Positions 8,906-16,396 of a stretch of DNA of 38,586 bases are shown one piece after another (position 1 is the stretch's first letter; the number at the start of each line of letters is the position of its first letter). The notes under the pieces were generated by a model. That model saw only the letters and a list, made by a program, of their open reading frames with translations. It was not told where the DNA came from and searched no databases. The stretch spans positions 1 through 38,586 of the forward strand of contig JACMOZ010000327.1 in NCBI GenBank assembly GCA_014377785.1, read 5' to 3'. The position numbers and the translations under genes are program-made. The DNA comes from Aeromicrobium sp. GTDB lineage: Bacteria; Actinomycetota; Actinomycetes; Propionibacteriales; Nocardioidaceae.

Positions 8906-8919
8906 CCCGCACAGCCGAT

Positions 8920-8991
8920 CACCCCGAGATTTGTGCGCATACGGCGGTATTTTGGAACAAAAGTCGCCGTATGCGCACAAATCTCGGGGTG
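8920..8991. repeat. 27-bp perfect inverted repeat with 18-nt loop
   Basis: Arm 8920-8946 is the exact reverse complement of 8965-8991. The AT-rich loop (8947-8964) can itself pair through TTTTG and CAAAA. It begins 15 nt after the fic-like stop, between convergent genes, so it can end transcripts from either side, but there is no T-tract and the stem is far longer than a normal terminator. A palindromic mobile or REP-like element is the alternative. Confidence 0.9.
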
Positions 8992-9015
8992 GGGTGGAGC
9001 CTCGGGGCAAAGAGT

Positions 9016-9047
9016 GGCGGCGCCTCTTCATGAAAAGTGGCGCCGCC
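9016..9047. terminator. GC-rich hairpin, possible terminator
   Basis: GGCGGCGCC (9016-9024) pairs exactly with GGCGCCGCC (9039-9047) around a 14-nt loop. It lies 25 nt from the long hairpin in the same convergent gap; no T-run follows. Confidence 0.45.
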
Positions 9048-9310
9048 GGGCCCAGTCGCTCAGTTACCAAGCGTGCCTTGGTCAATTGTCGCCGCGGGGC
9101 CACTTGATCCTGAGTGGAGTGGTTGTCCCGGGTGCGACAGCCCCTTGAGACGGGTGATCGCCGCGTGGGTACTGAGGTGCTGAGCTGCTGTGAAGTTCTT
9201 AATTTATTTGTACGCCTTGGTTGCCGATTCCAACAGTGCTACTAGCCGGTAACTTTCTGCGAATTGGTTCACAGGTCCCGACCCGCAGAGCTCGCGGGGG
9301 TGCTCCGGAC

Positions 9311-10135
9311 TCAGGTCCGCGACAGGGAGCTTCCCTTTTTTCGGAGAACCAACGTGAAGGCGATCGCGCTCACGGCGCCGAAGATGGCCGAACCCGCCGC
9401 AATTTTTGCGGCTCGCGTGTCGAGGGCGAGCCGGGGACGCAGCGCTACCGGGCGGGCGAAGGCCAGGATCGGCCAGCCGTTGTCGGTGGCAATTTTGCGT
9501 AGGGATTTGTCGGGGTTCACCGCGAACGGATGGCCGACCACGGTGAGCATGGGCGCATCGGTTTCGGAGTCCGAATAGGCGTAGGACTGGGCGAGGTCAT
9601 AACCACGTTCGGCGGCAAGGGCTTCGATGGCCTTGGCCTTGTTGCCGCCATAGGCATAAAACTCGATTTCGCCGGTGTAACGGCCGTCCTTCTCATTGAG
9701 CCTGGTCGCGATGACGTGGTCGGCGCCCAGCATCGCGCCGATGGGTTCAACGACTTCGGCTCCCGATGCCGAAACGATGACGATGTCCCGGCCTTCCTCG
9801 CGGTGCTGCTCGATCAGTTGCACAGCCTCGTCATAGACGAGCGGATCGATGATCGTATGCAGCGTCTCGGCGACCGCCTGGCGCACGACCTCGACATCCC
9901 AGCCGATCACCATCTCGGTGAGGTAGGCACGCATCTTTTCGAGTTGATCATGATCGGCACCGCTGACGGCGAAGACGAATTGTGCATAGGCGCTGCGCAG
10001 GACCGCACGACGGCTCAGCAGGCCGCCGTCGAAAAAAGTCTTGCTGAACGCCAGCGTGCTCGATTTGGCGATAATCGTCTTGTCGAGATCGAAGAACGCG
10101 GCAGCCCCCGCATGGTTGTGCTGTGCGTGGTTCAC
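9311..10135 (-). CDS. HAD-IB family phosphatase (SerB2/Rv3661-like)
   Basis: The 274-residue protein shows all HAD motifs: motif I FFDLDKT (Asp16 nucleophile, Asp18), motif II VSAS, the motif III lysine region NKAKAIEAL and motif IV YSDSETDAPML. Motif order and the cap placed between I and II fit the HAD-IB group, close to phosphoserine phosphatase and Rv3661. A hydrophobic C-terminal segment (AAGSAIFGAVSAIAFTLVL) is a likely membrane anchor, followed by a basic tail. The GTG at 10135 follows TACGCT by 6 nt. It lies divergent from the Tad operon, a conserved arrangement in actinobacteria; a role in septation or pilus function is only contextual. The substrate is unknown. Confidence 0.87.
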   Translation of the reverse strand: MNHAQHNHAGAAAFFDLDKTIIAKSSTLAFSKTFFDGGLLSRRAVLRSAYAQFVFAVSGADHDQLEKMRAYLTEMVIGWDVEVVRQAVAETLHTIIDPLVYDEAVQLIEQHREEGRDIVIVSASGAEVVEPIGAMLGADHVIATRLNEKDGRYTGEIEFYAYGGNKAKAIEALAAERGYDLAQSYAYSDSETDAPMLTVVGHPFAVNPDKSLRKIATDNGWPILAFARPVALRPRLALDTRAAKIAAGSAIFGAVSAIAFTLVLRKKGSSLSRT

Positions 10136-10141
10136 CTCTCA

Positions 10142-10147
10142 AGCGTA
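10142..10147 (-). promoter_or_regulatory. -10 box of the HAD gene, leaderless
   Basis: TACGCT on the minus strand lies 6 nt before the GTG start at 10135. Confidence 0.5.
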
Positions 10148-10241
10148 GTTGAGTTTCCACAACGCAGGCGTTGGACGCGAATGTCCACAGTCCGCAATAA
10201 ATGCCTTGTTCGGCGTCGGGCCCGCCCGCGAGAGTCGACCT

Positions 10242-11327
10242 ATGGATGAACCCCGCTCACTGGATGCATTTGGCTCTTTGGATGAAAGGGCAATGCCGCT
10301 GATCGTGACGGCCGACGACACTTTGCTCGATGAGGCGCTCCGACTGTGTGCGGCGATCGGGGCCACACCCGCCGTTGCCGGCGACATCACCGCGGCGCGC
10401 CGATCGTGGAAGGCAGCGCCGGCGGTGCTGGTATGTGCCGACCTTGCGGCAGCCCTCGCCCGCACCGAGCCCGGGCGGCGAGACGGGGTCGTCGTCATCG
10501 GTCATGAAACGGCAGGCGTGTGGCCGTCGGCTGTGGCGTTGGGTGCCGAGCGCGTCTGCGAAGTCCCCGCTGATCAGGACGCGGTGATCGAGTTGCTCGC
10601 CAATGCCCTCGAAGGCAACGGCGAGGCCTGCATCGTCAGCATGATGGGCGGTTGCGGAGGCGCAGGCGCGACCACTCTCGCCGCTTCGCTCGTGTTGGCC
10701 GGTGCCGAGCGCGGTTTTGCTTCGCTACTCCTCGACGCCGATCCCTTCGGCGGTGGCATCGATCTGGTGCTCGGCCACGAAAACGTCGAGGGCATGCGGT
10801 GGCGTGATCTCGATCGGACTCACGGCCGGGTCAGCGGCGAGTCCCTGAGGCAAGTGTTGCCGTCGAAATCCGGTGTGTCGACGCTGTCCTGGGACCGCAG
10901 CGATCCGATTGAGGTCCAGGCGTCGTCAGTCCACTCGGTGCTGGCCGCGGGTGCACGGGCCTATGACCTCGTCGCAGTCGACGTGCCCCGCCAGTTTGAC
11001 GAAGTGACCGAAGAGATCCTCGGGCGATCAGTTCTCACGGTGCTTCTCGTCCCCGAAGACATTCATGCACTGAGCGCATCGGGTCGGGTTCTCGCCCGGC
11101 TGCAACGGCATACGGGCAATATCGCCTTGCTCACGCGGGCCAAGCGCGGGGGAATCGGCTCGTCGATCGTGAGCGAAACCCTCGGGCTCCCGGTTCTCGG
11201 TCGAGTGCGCCATGAGCGGCATCTGGGGTCGAACATTGACGCAGGCGTTGGGCCCGGGCGTTCGCGGACGCTGCGGGCCGGGTGCGGGAGCATTCTTGAC
11301 ACACTCGGTCTGGGAGATGCGCCATGA
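10242..11327 (+). CDS. ssd: Septum-site-determining/TadZ-like ATPase-fold protein (Ssd)
   Basis: This MinD/CpaE-fold protein heads the Tad operon and corresponds to Rv3660c (Ssd). The receiver-like N-terminal half (VTADDTLLDEALRL) precedes a P-loop region GGCGGAGATT (about 136-145). Both lysines of the ParA deviant Walker A are replaced (Cys and Ala), as in TadZ-type localisation factors, so ATP hydrolysis is doubtful. TadZ proteins place the pilus machinery at the pole. I start at ATG 10242, preceded by GAGAG, giving 361 residues; ATG 10293, after GAAAGGG, is equally possible and TTG 10149 less so. Its stop overlaps tadA as ATGA. Confidence 0.82.
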   Translation: MDEPRSLDAFGSLDERAMPLIVTADDTLLDEALRLCAAIGATPAVAGDITAARRSWKAAPAVLVCADLAAALARTEPGRRDGVVVIGHETAGVWPSAVALGAERVCEVPADQDAVIELLANALEGNGEACIVSMMGGCGGAGATTLAASLVLAGAERGFASLLLDADPFGGGIDLVLGHENVEGMRWRDLDRTHGRVSGESLRQVLPSKSGVSTLSWDRSDPIEVQASSVHSVLAAGARAYDLVAVDVPRQFDEVTEEILGRSVLTVLLVPEDIHALSASGRVLARLQRHTGNIALLTRAKRGGIGSSIVSETLGLPVLGRVRHERHLGSNIDAGVGPGRSRTLRAGCGSILDTLGLGDAP

Positions 11328-12505
11328 AGACGTCATCGGCGCCACTTGTCGACAGGATCAGGCAACGCCTCGCCGAGGAAGCGCAGGAACCCACCGCCCA
11401 CAGCGTCGCCGCGGCCTTGCGCGCCGAAAACCAGTTGTGTGGCAACGGCACTGTCCTCGCCCTCGTCGATCAGCTTCGGCGCGACACGGTCGGCGCGGGC
11501 CCGCTGGAATCCCTGCTCGCGACGCCGGGGGTGACCGATGTCCTGGTCAACGGCCCCGACGAGGTCTATCTCGATTGCGGTCGCGGGCTCGAACGGTCAC
11601 CGTTGACTTTCCCCGGTGATGAGTCGGTGCGCCGGCTCGCACAGCGGCTTGCCGCTCAAGGCGGTCGGCGCCTCGACGACGCCAGCCCGTTCGTCGACGT
11701 GCGGCTGATCGACGGCACCCGTTTTCATGCAGTCCTCGCCCCGATCGCGCGGCCCGGCACACTCCTCTCGCTACGAGTTCCCGCTCGTCATACGTACTCC
11801 CTTGATCAGCTTTTAGCGTCGGGGACGCTGACCTCGCTCGGCGTTGACTGTCTTGTGCAGCTAGTTGCCTCGCGAGCAGCGTTCCTCATAACCGGCGGCA
11901 CCGGTTCGGGCAAGACGACTTTGCTGGCGGCATTGTTGTCAATTGTGGATGACTCCGAGCGCCTCGTGATCGTCGAGGATGCCACTGAATTGCGCCCTCA
12001 TCATCAGCACACAGTCGGCCTGGAGTCGCGCCCACCCAACATCGAAGGGGCCGGCGCGATCGGGCTGCGCGATCTTGTGCGCCAGGCCCTTCGTATGCGG
12101 CCGGACCGACTCATCGTCGGGGAGGTGCGCGGTGCAGAAGTCGTCGATCTTCTGGCCGCCCTCAACACCGGCCACGAAGGTGGTTGCGGCACGCTGCATG
12201 CAAATTCGGCCGCCGACGTCCCCGCCCGGATCGAAGCTCTGGGTGTTGCCGCGGGACTGCCGCGCGATGCCGTCCACAGTCAACTGGCATCGGCGCTTGA
12301 CGTGATCGTCCATCTCAGCCGCACTCATCTCGACGGCGCTAGCGGGGGCGGACGCATCCTCCGCCAGCTGGCAGTCTTCGAACGCAACCCACAAGGACTC
12401 GTCGAGGCAGTGCCCGCGCTGACCTTTACGACCGAAGGTGTCCAGACTGGCGCCGGTTTCGACCGGTTGCAGTCCGTGATCGGCCCGCTCGCGGTTCCGC
12501 GATGA
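11324..12505 (+). CDS. tadA: TadA-type pilus assembly/secretion ATPase
   Basis: The 393-residue protein is a CpaF/TadA-like type II/IV secretion ATPase that powers assembly of the Flp-like pilus. It has an N-terminal helical domain, then Walker A GGTGSGKTT (191-199), an acidic Asp-box stretch (VIVEDATELR), Walker B LIVGEVRG (263-270) and the His box GHEGGCGTLHAN (283-294). Length and motif order are normal for the short actinobacterial form (Rv3659c-like). It overlaps ssd and tadB by 4 nt each, so the three are translationally coupled. Confidence 0.93.
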   Translation: MKTSSAPLVDRIRQRLAEEAQEPTAHSVAAALRAENQLCGNGTVLALVDQLRRDTVGAGPLESLLATPGVTDVLVNGPDEVYLDCGRGLERSPLTFPGDESVRRLAQRLAAQGGRRLDDASPFVDVRLIDGTRFHAVLAPIARPGTLLSLRVPARHTYSLDQLLASGTLTSLGVDCLVQLVASRAAFLITGGTGSGKTTLLAALLSIVDDSERLVIVEDATELRPHHQHTVGLESRPPNIEGAGAIGLRDLVRQALRMRPDRLIVGEVRGAEVVDLLAALNTGHEGGCGTLHANSAADVPARIEALGVAAGLPRDAVHSQLASALDVIVHLSRTHLDGASGGGRILRQLAVFERNPQGLVEAVPALTFTTEGVQTGAGFDRLQSVIGPLAVPR

Positions 12506-13311
12506 ATTATGCCGCTGCAGCCCTGACCGTTGCAGCCCTGCTCATCCTGAGGCCACCGGGCCGATGGTTGGTCCGCTTGAGATTGGGTTCGGCAGGCTCG
12601 GGCGTCCGTGGTGCAATGACGCAGCTACGGCGGTGGCTTCCGACGGCTCTCGTCATCGGTGCTTTCTCAGTTGTGGTTGTGATCGGCGCTTCCTTTCCGC
12701 ACCTCCTGGCCGGTTTCACGGGGGTCGGCGTGTTCTGGGTGTGGCTGCGATTGCGGCGCAATAACGTGGCCAGAACCGCGCGGCAATTGCGTGGCAGCCA
12801 GGTCGCCGAGATCGTCGATTCCCTCGCCGCCGAACTCGGTGCCGGAATCCTCGCGGGTCAGGCGCTCGAGCACCTTGCCGCTGACATGCCGATGCTTGAC
12901 GGCGCTGCCGCCGCTTGCCGGATGGGTGGCGATGTCGCAGGCGCGCTTCGCGCGGCGGCACTACAACCTGGGGCCGAAAACCTCGATGAATTGGCCGCTG
13001 CGTGGGAAGTGTCCGAACGATCCGGCGCTCCGATGGCGCGAGTTCTCGACCGGCTTGGCGACGGCATACGTGACGAACGCGAGACTCAACGCGAAATCTC
13101 CGCGGGGCTGGGACCGGCTAAGGCAACCGCCCGATTGATGGCGGTCTTGCCGCTGTTCGGGCTTGGCATGGGGGTGAGCATGGGTGCGCGGCCTGTCCAT
13201 ATTCTGCTTGACACCGCGGTGGGTTCGCTGTGCCTTTTGGCCGGGGCCGCCCTCGCATGTGCGGGCGTCTGGTGGGTCGACCAGATCGCGGCCCGCGCCG
13301 AACGGGCCTGA
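12502..13311 (+). CDS. tadB: TadB-type integral membrane platform protein
   Basis: The 269-residue protein has hydrophobic segments near its N-terminus (about 5-17 and 47-85) and C-terminus (about 205-262) and a cytoplasmic T2SSF domain between, with VAEIVDSLAAELGAGILAGQAL and the later ERSGAPMARVLDRLGDGIRDE motifs typical of TadB/TadC. It forms half of the inner-membrane platform that TadA drives. Start overlaps tadA as ATGA; tadC follows 2 nt after its stop. Confidence 0.88.
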   Translation: MNYAAAALTVAALLILRPPGRWLVRLRLGSAGSGVRGAMTQLRRWLPTALVIGAFSVVVVIGASFPHLLAGFTGVGVFWVWLRLRRNNVARTARQLRGSQVAEIVDSLAAELGAGILAGQALEHLAADMPMLDGAAAACRMGGDVAGALRAAALQPGAENLDELAAAWEVSERSGAPMARVLDRLGDGIRDERETQREISAGLGPAKATARLMAVLPLFGLGMGVSMGARPVHILLDTAVGSLCLLAGAALACAGVWWVDQIAARAERA

Positions 13312-13313
13312 AC

Positions 13314-14018
13314 GTGTTGGCGGCCTTGTGTCTGTCGGTGGCAGTGTTCCTCGGCGTGCCACCGTCGGCCCGAACACGATGCCGGCGCATCTTCGGCGAC
13401 GGCGCCGAGGCCAGGAACTTCGTGCCGCCGCCGACGGTGTTGGCGATGGCCTTGTCGGTGTTGGCCAGCCTGACCTTGTTTGGGATGCCCACCGGCCTTT
13501 TGGTCGCTGCAGTTGCCGCGCCAATGGCCGCGAAAGTCGTCGGCCGACTCGAGTCAAGTGCAGTGAGGCGGCGGCGCAACAGGATTGCGAGCCAGTTGCC
13601 CGGCGCGATCGACTTGTTGATTGCGGTCCTCGATGCCGGGAGGCCGCCCGTAGACGCATTCACTCTGGTTGCCCGGGCGGCAAGCGATCCGCTCGGCGCC
13701 GAACTCGCCCTGATCGCCGGACGCCTCTCCGTGGCCGGTGATGAGCAATCCGTGTGGGAAGGCATGGGAACCAAAGCGGAGTTCGCCGCTCTCGGCCGGT
13801 CCTTTCGCCGAGCCGGACGATCGGGCATGCCGGTTGGAAGGATTCTTGGCCGGCTGGCTGACGAACTGCGCCGCGAACGGCGGACCAACAGTCAGGAACG
13901 CGCCCGCAGCGTGGCCGTCATGACCGCTGCGCCACTCGGCGTGTGTTTCCTGCCCGCGTTCTTCCTCGTCGGCATTGTGCCGACGATCTTCGGTGCCTTC
14001 CTTGCACTGCCCCTGTGA
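13314..14018 (+). CDS. tadC: TadC-type integral membrane platform protein
   Basis: The second T2SSF-domain protein has 234 residues from the GTG at 13314, which is 2 nt after the tadB stop; the open frame extends upstream only inside tadB. It has a membrane N-terminus, a central pair at LSVLASLTLFGMPTGLLVAA, the F-domain motif IASQLPGAIDLLIAVLDAGR, FRRAGRSGMPVGRILGRLAD, and two C-terminal helices ending in PTIFGAFLALPL. It would pair with TadB. A 167-nt gap then separates it from the pilin genes, leaving room for a separate promoter. Confidence 0.87.
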   Translation: MLAALCLSVAVFLGVPPSARTRCRRIFGDGAEARNFVPPPTVLAMALSVLASLTLFGMPTGLLVAAVAAPMAAKVVGRLESSAVRRRRNRIASQLPGAIDLLIAVLDAGRPPVDAFTLVARAASDPLGAELALIAGRLSVAGDEQSVWEGMGTKAEFAALGRSFRRAGRSGMPVGRILGRLADELRRERRTNSQERARSVAVMTAAPLGVCFLPAFFLVGIVPTIFGAFLALPL

Positions 14019-14185
14019 AGTCCAGTCCCAGCGAAGTCCAGCCGCTGTGAAGAGCATCTCGCTGAAGTTTTCCCCAGTCGAGGCTTCGTCGCCGTTGTCC
14101 CCAAGCAACTCCTGATCATCGCAAACGCAGGCTCCCGCTGCACATATTCATGGCAAGAGATCCACCTATCAACTAGGAGAAACCC

Positions 14186-14362
14186 ATGAAGAAGTTCCTC
14201 ACCTCACGAGCCGAACGCGGAATGACTACGGCGGAATACACGGTCGGCACCTTGGGCGCCTGCACGATCGGCGGCGTGCTTGTCAAGGTCGGCCAGTCTC
14301 CCTGGTTCGGCGACATTGTCAAGGGGTTGCTCGAGAAAATCCCGGACATCCTCCCGTTCTGA
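14186..14362 (+). CDS. Flp-like pilin, DUF4244 family (copy 1)
   Basis: The 58-residue protein starts MKKFLTSRAERGMTTAEYTV. The basic leader, the glycine at 12, the TTAEY with glutamate near +5 and the hydrophobic VGTLGACTIGGVLVKVG form a type IV/Flp prepilin signature: a prepilin peptidase would cut after Gly12. DUF4244 proteins in actinobacterial Tad loci (Rv3656c-like) are the presumed major pilin. A strong AGGAGA (14175-14180) lies 5 nt before the ATG. It is much better translated on paper than its neighbours, as expected for a structural subunit. Confidence 0.88.
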   Translation: MKKFLTSRAERGMTTAEYTVGTLGACTIGGVLVKVGQSPWFGDIVKGLLEKIPDILPF

Positions 14363-14413
14363 AGCTCCCGCCGGGGCGGCTCACCGCTCCGGCACCTTCG
14401 CGAAAGGACCATC

Positions 14414-14608
14414 ATGAGAGCACAACTCGAACGCGGCATGGCAACCGCGGAATACTGCGTCGGCACGCTGGGTGCATGTTTTATCGCCTTCTGGCTGTGG
14501 CGGCTTGGCAGCATCGCCGGTGACCGCAACATCTTTCAACGCATGATCAAAACCGTCTGGGGAAACATGTTCGAGGGCGACAACTGGGTGTGGCGGTGGA
14601 TGGCGTGA
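14414..14608 (+). CDS. Flp-like pilin, DUF4244 family (copy 2)
   Basis: This 64-residue paralogue begins MRAQLERGMATAEYCVGTLG, nearly the same processing region as copy 1, including the cysteine after GTLGA. After that it diverges: the hydrophobic part has ACFIAFWLWRLGS and the tail is tryptophan-rich (KTVWGNMF, NWVWRWMA). It is likely a minor or alternative pilin. AAAGGA precedes the ATG. Its stop overlaps the GTG of tadE as GTGA. Confidence 0.82.
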   Translation: MRAQLERGMATAEYCVGTLGACFIAFWLWRLGSIAGDRNIFQRMIKTVWGNMFEGDNWVWRWMA

Positions 14609-14958
14609 AACGCGGCGAGCGGGGGATGGTGACAGCCGAACTTGCTGTCATCGCCCCGTTCGGTGTCGCCTTCGCCTTCCTGTTGCTCTGGGTCGTATCG
14701 ATGGGCGTCACCCAGGTGCGGATCGTCGACGCTTCACGGGAAGCGGCACGGATGGTGGCGCGAGGCGATCCGGCAGCTGAGGCTTCCGTAGCGGCGCGTC
14801 GCGGTGCGCCGAAGGGCGCCAGTGTGGACACCCAATCGGCCAAGGGATTCGTCACGGTCACGGTGACCGCGAGGTCGGCGCTTCCGCTGCCGTTCTTCTC
14901 CGGAATCGGTGCGCGCACGATGAAGGCGACCGCCGTTGCCGCAGACGAATCGCCATGA
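14605..14958 (+). CDS. tadE: TadE-family pseudopilin
   Basis: From the GTG at 14605 the protein has 117 residues. KRGERGMVTAELAVIAPFGV gives a short basic leader, a cleavage-like Gly-Met and a glutamate at +5, followed by a 20-residue hydrophobic helix (VAFAFLLLWVVSMGVTQVRI) and VDASREAARMVARGD, the classical TadE signature. It corresponds to Rv3655c. The upstream GTGs at 14590 and 14596 are possible but 14605 overlaps the preceding stop and gives the normal leader length. Confidence 0.85.
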   Translation: MKRGERGMVTAELAVIAPFGVAFAFLLLWVVSMGVTQVRIVDASREAARMVARGDPAAEASVAARRGAPKGASVDTQSAKGFVTVTVTARSALPLPFFSGIGARTMKATAVAADESP

Positions 14959-15314
14959 ATGGTCGGCGAGAGCGGGGCTCGGTTACGGTCTACGCGATCG
15001 CGGCCGGCACGGTCCTGGGGCTCATCGCGATGGCGATCGTGCAGGCGACGGCGCTCATAGGGTTACAGCACGAAGTGTCGAGGGCCGCCGACCTTTCTGC
15101 CCTTGCCGCGAGCCAGGCGTCCGTGGCAGGTCGGGACGGTTGCCTGGCGGCGGCTGACCTCGCGCGACGCAATCACTCGGCGGTGGTGATTTGCCGGATG
15201 GACTTCGACGTGGCGACAGTGACGACTCGCGGCGAGAGTAAAGCCTTATGGGGTCAACGATTCGCGTTCGAACGCAAGGCCCGCGCTGCGCCGTCGGACT
15301 ATCTGGGGGAGTAA
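14955..15314 (+). CDS. Rv3654c-like TadE-type protein (TIGR03816 family)
   Basis: The 119-residue protein starts MNGRRERGSVTVYAIAAGTV, again a basic leader and a type III-like signal, then one long hydrophobic helix and a conserved ARG-poor segment LQHEVSRAADLSALAASQA. After this comes a Cys-x19-Cys pair (GCLAAAD, VICRMD) that could form a disulphide. The family is found almost only downstream of tadE in actinobacteria; in mycobacteria it is Rv3654c, reported to reach the host cell. It overlaps tadE as ATGA and closes the operon. Confidence 0.85.
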   Translation: MNGRRERGSVTVYAIAAGTVLGLIAMAIVQATALIGLQHEVSRAADLSALAASQASVAGRDGCLAAADLARRNHSAVVICRMDFDVATVTTRGESKALWGQRFAFERKARAAPSDYLGE

Positions 15315-15355
15315 AAGGGCGGTCGACCTCGCTCGGTCTTCCTCAGGGATCCGGC

Positions 15356-15395
15356 GGCCACGGCGCCGTCATCGCAGGAGAACGGTGCCGTGGCC
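15356..15395. terminator. Bidirectional hairpin between convergent operons
   Basis: Arm 15356-15369 pairs with 15382-15395 over 14 bp with one G-T wobble around a 12-nt loop. It lies midway between the end of the Tad operon (15314) and the end of the convergent gene (15411). No T-run is present. Confidence 0.7.
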
Positions 15396-15410
15396 ATCAA
15401 CCGGAATTTT

Positions 15411-15923
15411 CTACTTGACCTTCGGAGGTGTGGGGTGCAGGTCCTTGGCGCTACCGGATTTTGGTGCCGGGGCAGTGCCGTCCTTCGGAGCCGGATCGCC
15501 CTTGTGCTGTTTCCCTGGCCCTGCGTGGGATTCCTGGCAAAGTTCGGCCGGGCCCCTGGCTTTCTTGTCTGCTTTCGAGTCGGGGGCATGTTTGGGACTG
15601 GCCGTCTTGTCACTGGCGCCCGGGGTTGGCGACGACGCCGACCTCGTGTCATTGGTGGACGTGCCGTTGCCACCGGCCAATGCTGGGATGGTGAAGCCGG
15701 CAGCGAGGCCGACGACCGCACCAACGACTAGACCGGCGCCAAGCCGGCGCCTTGACTTCGGTTGTGCGGGCTCATGTACGGGCATCTGCTGGGTTTCTCC
15801 AGTGGGACTTGTGTCGAATTGTGCGGTTTCGAACTGTGCGGTGGTGGCCGGATCGACTTCGTGTGGGTCGGCTTGGGCGTTGCGGCGTTTGAGCAGGGCT
15901 CGCAATTGGTGCATGGGGTTCAT
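15411..15923 (-). CDS. Single-pass membrane protein with Pro/Lys/Ala-rich extracytoplasmic tail
   Basis: The 170-residue protein has an acidic/polar N-terminal third, the basic stop PKSRRRLGAG, one membrane helix (about 62-84, LGAGLVVGAVVGLAAGFTIPAL), then a low-complexity tail rich in Ser, Pro, Lys and Ala. Positive residues before the helix place the tail outside. I recognise no family. AAGGAG precedes the ATG, which overlaps the stop of the upstream gene as ATGA. The pair is divergent from a two-component system that shares its promoter region. Confidence 0.6.
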   Translation of the reverse strand: MNPMHQLRALLKRRNAQADPHEVDPATTAQFETAQFDTSPTGETQQMPVHEPAQPKSRRRLGAGLVVGAVVGLAAGFTIPALAGGNGTSTNDTRSASSPTPGASDKTASPKHAPDSKADKKARGPAELCQESHAGPGKQHKGDPAPKDGTAPAPKSGSAKDLHPTPPKVK

Positions 15924-16261
15924 GATTTCTCCTTATGTGTCGGGTCAGCGGGTTGCTGGCCTGTGGTTTTCGGGCGGTCGTCGGAATTGATGGAATCGAT
16001 AAGGCTGGTTGCCTGATCGAGGGCAGCAGTTGGCGGGGGCACCGCACTCAGCAAGGCGCTGCTTTCGGTTGCCTGCACCCACGGCTGAGGTGCCCGGGCG
16101 ATGACGGCGGCGGCGATCACCCAGCAAAAGATCGCTGCCCCGGCCCCGGCAAGCACCGAGGAGAGCAGTCCCCGTCGACGACGCAAGGCTCCGAACATCG
16201 CGACTGCAATGATCAGGATGATGAGCAGGTCGACCAATCTGAGGTTCGAGGGTCCGGTCAT
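15920..16261 (-). CDS. Small membrane protein, CvpA-like N-terminus
   Basis: The 113-residue protein has two hydrophobic helices (about 10-25 and 32-53). The first part, LVDLLIILIIAVAMFGALRRRRGLLSS split by an arginine run, resembles the N-terminal helices of CvpA/MarP proteins, but it lacks the rest of CvpA and any protease domain. The polar tail is extracytoplasmic or cytoplasmic; topology is not clear. GGAGG lies 6 nt before the ATG. It heads a two-gene operon that faces the OmpR-type regulator across 135 bp holding paired direct repeats. Confidence 0.6.
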   Translation of the reverse strand: MTGPSNLRLVDLLIILIIAVAMFGALRRRRGLLSSVLAGAGAAIFCWVIAAAVIARAPQPWVQATESSALLSAVPPPTAALDQATSLIDSINSDDRPKTTGQQPADPTHKEKS

Positions 16262-16316
16262 CAGCGGCCTCCGGTGATGTTCGATGTTTTGGTCATGTCA
16301 CCACCGTCGCCCGCCC

Positions 16317-16375
16317 ACCTGAAGAGGGCCTCAAGATGGGGCCCGACCGACCATGTCTTGAGGAAATCTTCAGGT
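16317..16375. promoter_or_regulatory. Paired direct-repeat boxes, probable response-regulator binding sites
   Basis: Arm 16317-16336 contains CCTGAAGA and CCTCAAGA with an 11-bp period. Arm 16356-16375 is its inverted copy (17 of 20 positions; only the three central bases differ), so it holds the same two half-sites on the other strand. Direct repeats with 11-bp period are the normal target of OmpR/PhoB regulators. The right arm ends 9 bp before a CACACT -10-like box (16385-16390) that is 6 nt before the regulator ATG, the standard position for an activator of this family. Confidence 0.75.
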
Positions 16376-16396
16376 CGTATCGGCCACACTGGGCAG

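Larger units (their letters stand above)
8906..9310. other. Non-coding interval between convergent genes
   Basis: This 405-bp gap separates the convergent Fic-like and HAD genes. It holds a 27-bp perfect hairpin (8920-8991) and a 9-bp GC hairpin (9016-9047). The remainder, about 9050-9310, has an AT-richer patch near 9197-9212 but no supported gene, tRNA or clear promoter. Confidence 0.7.

Noticed and set aside
12961-14108. Minus-strand frames over tadB/tadC
   Set aside because: Rich in Arg, Ser and Pro without motifs; shadows of the Tad genes.
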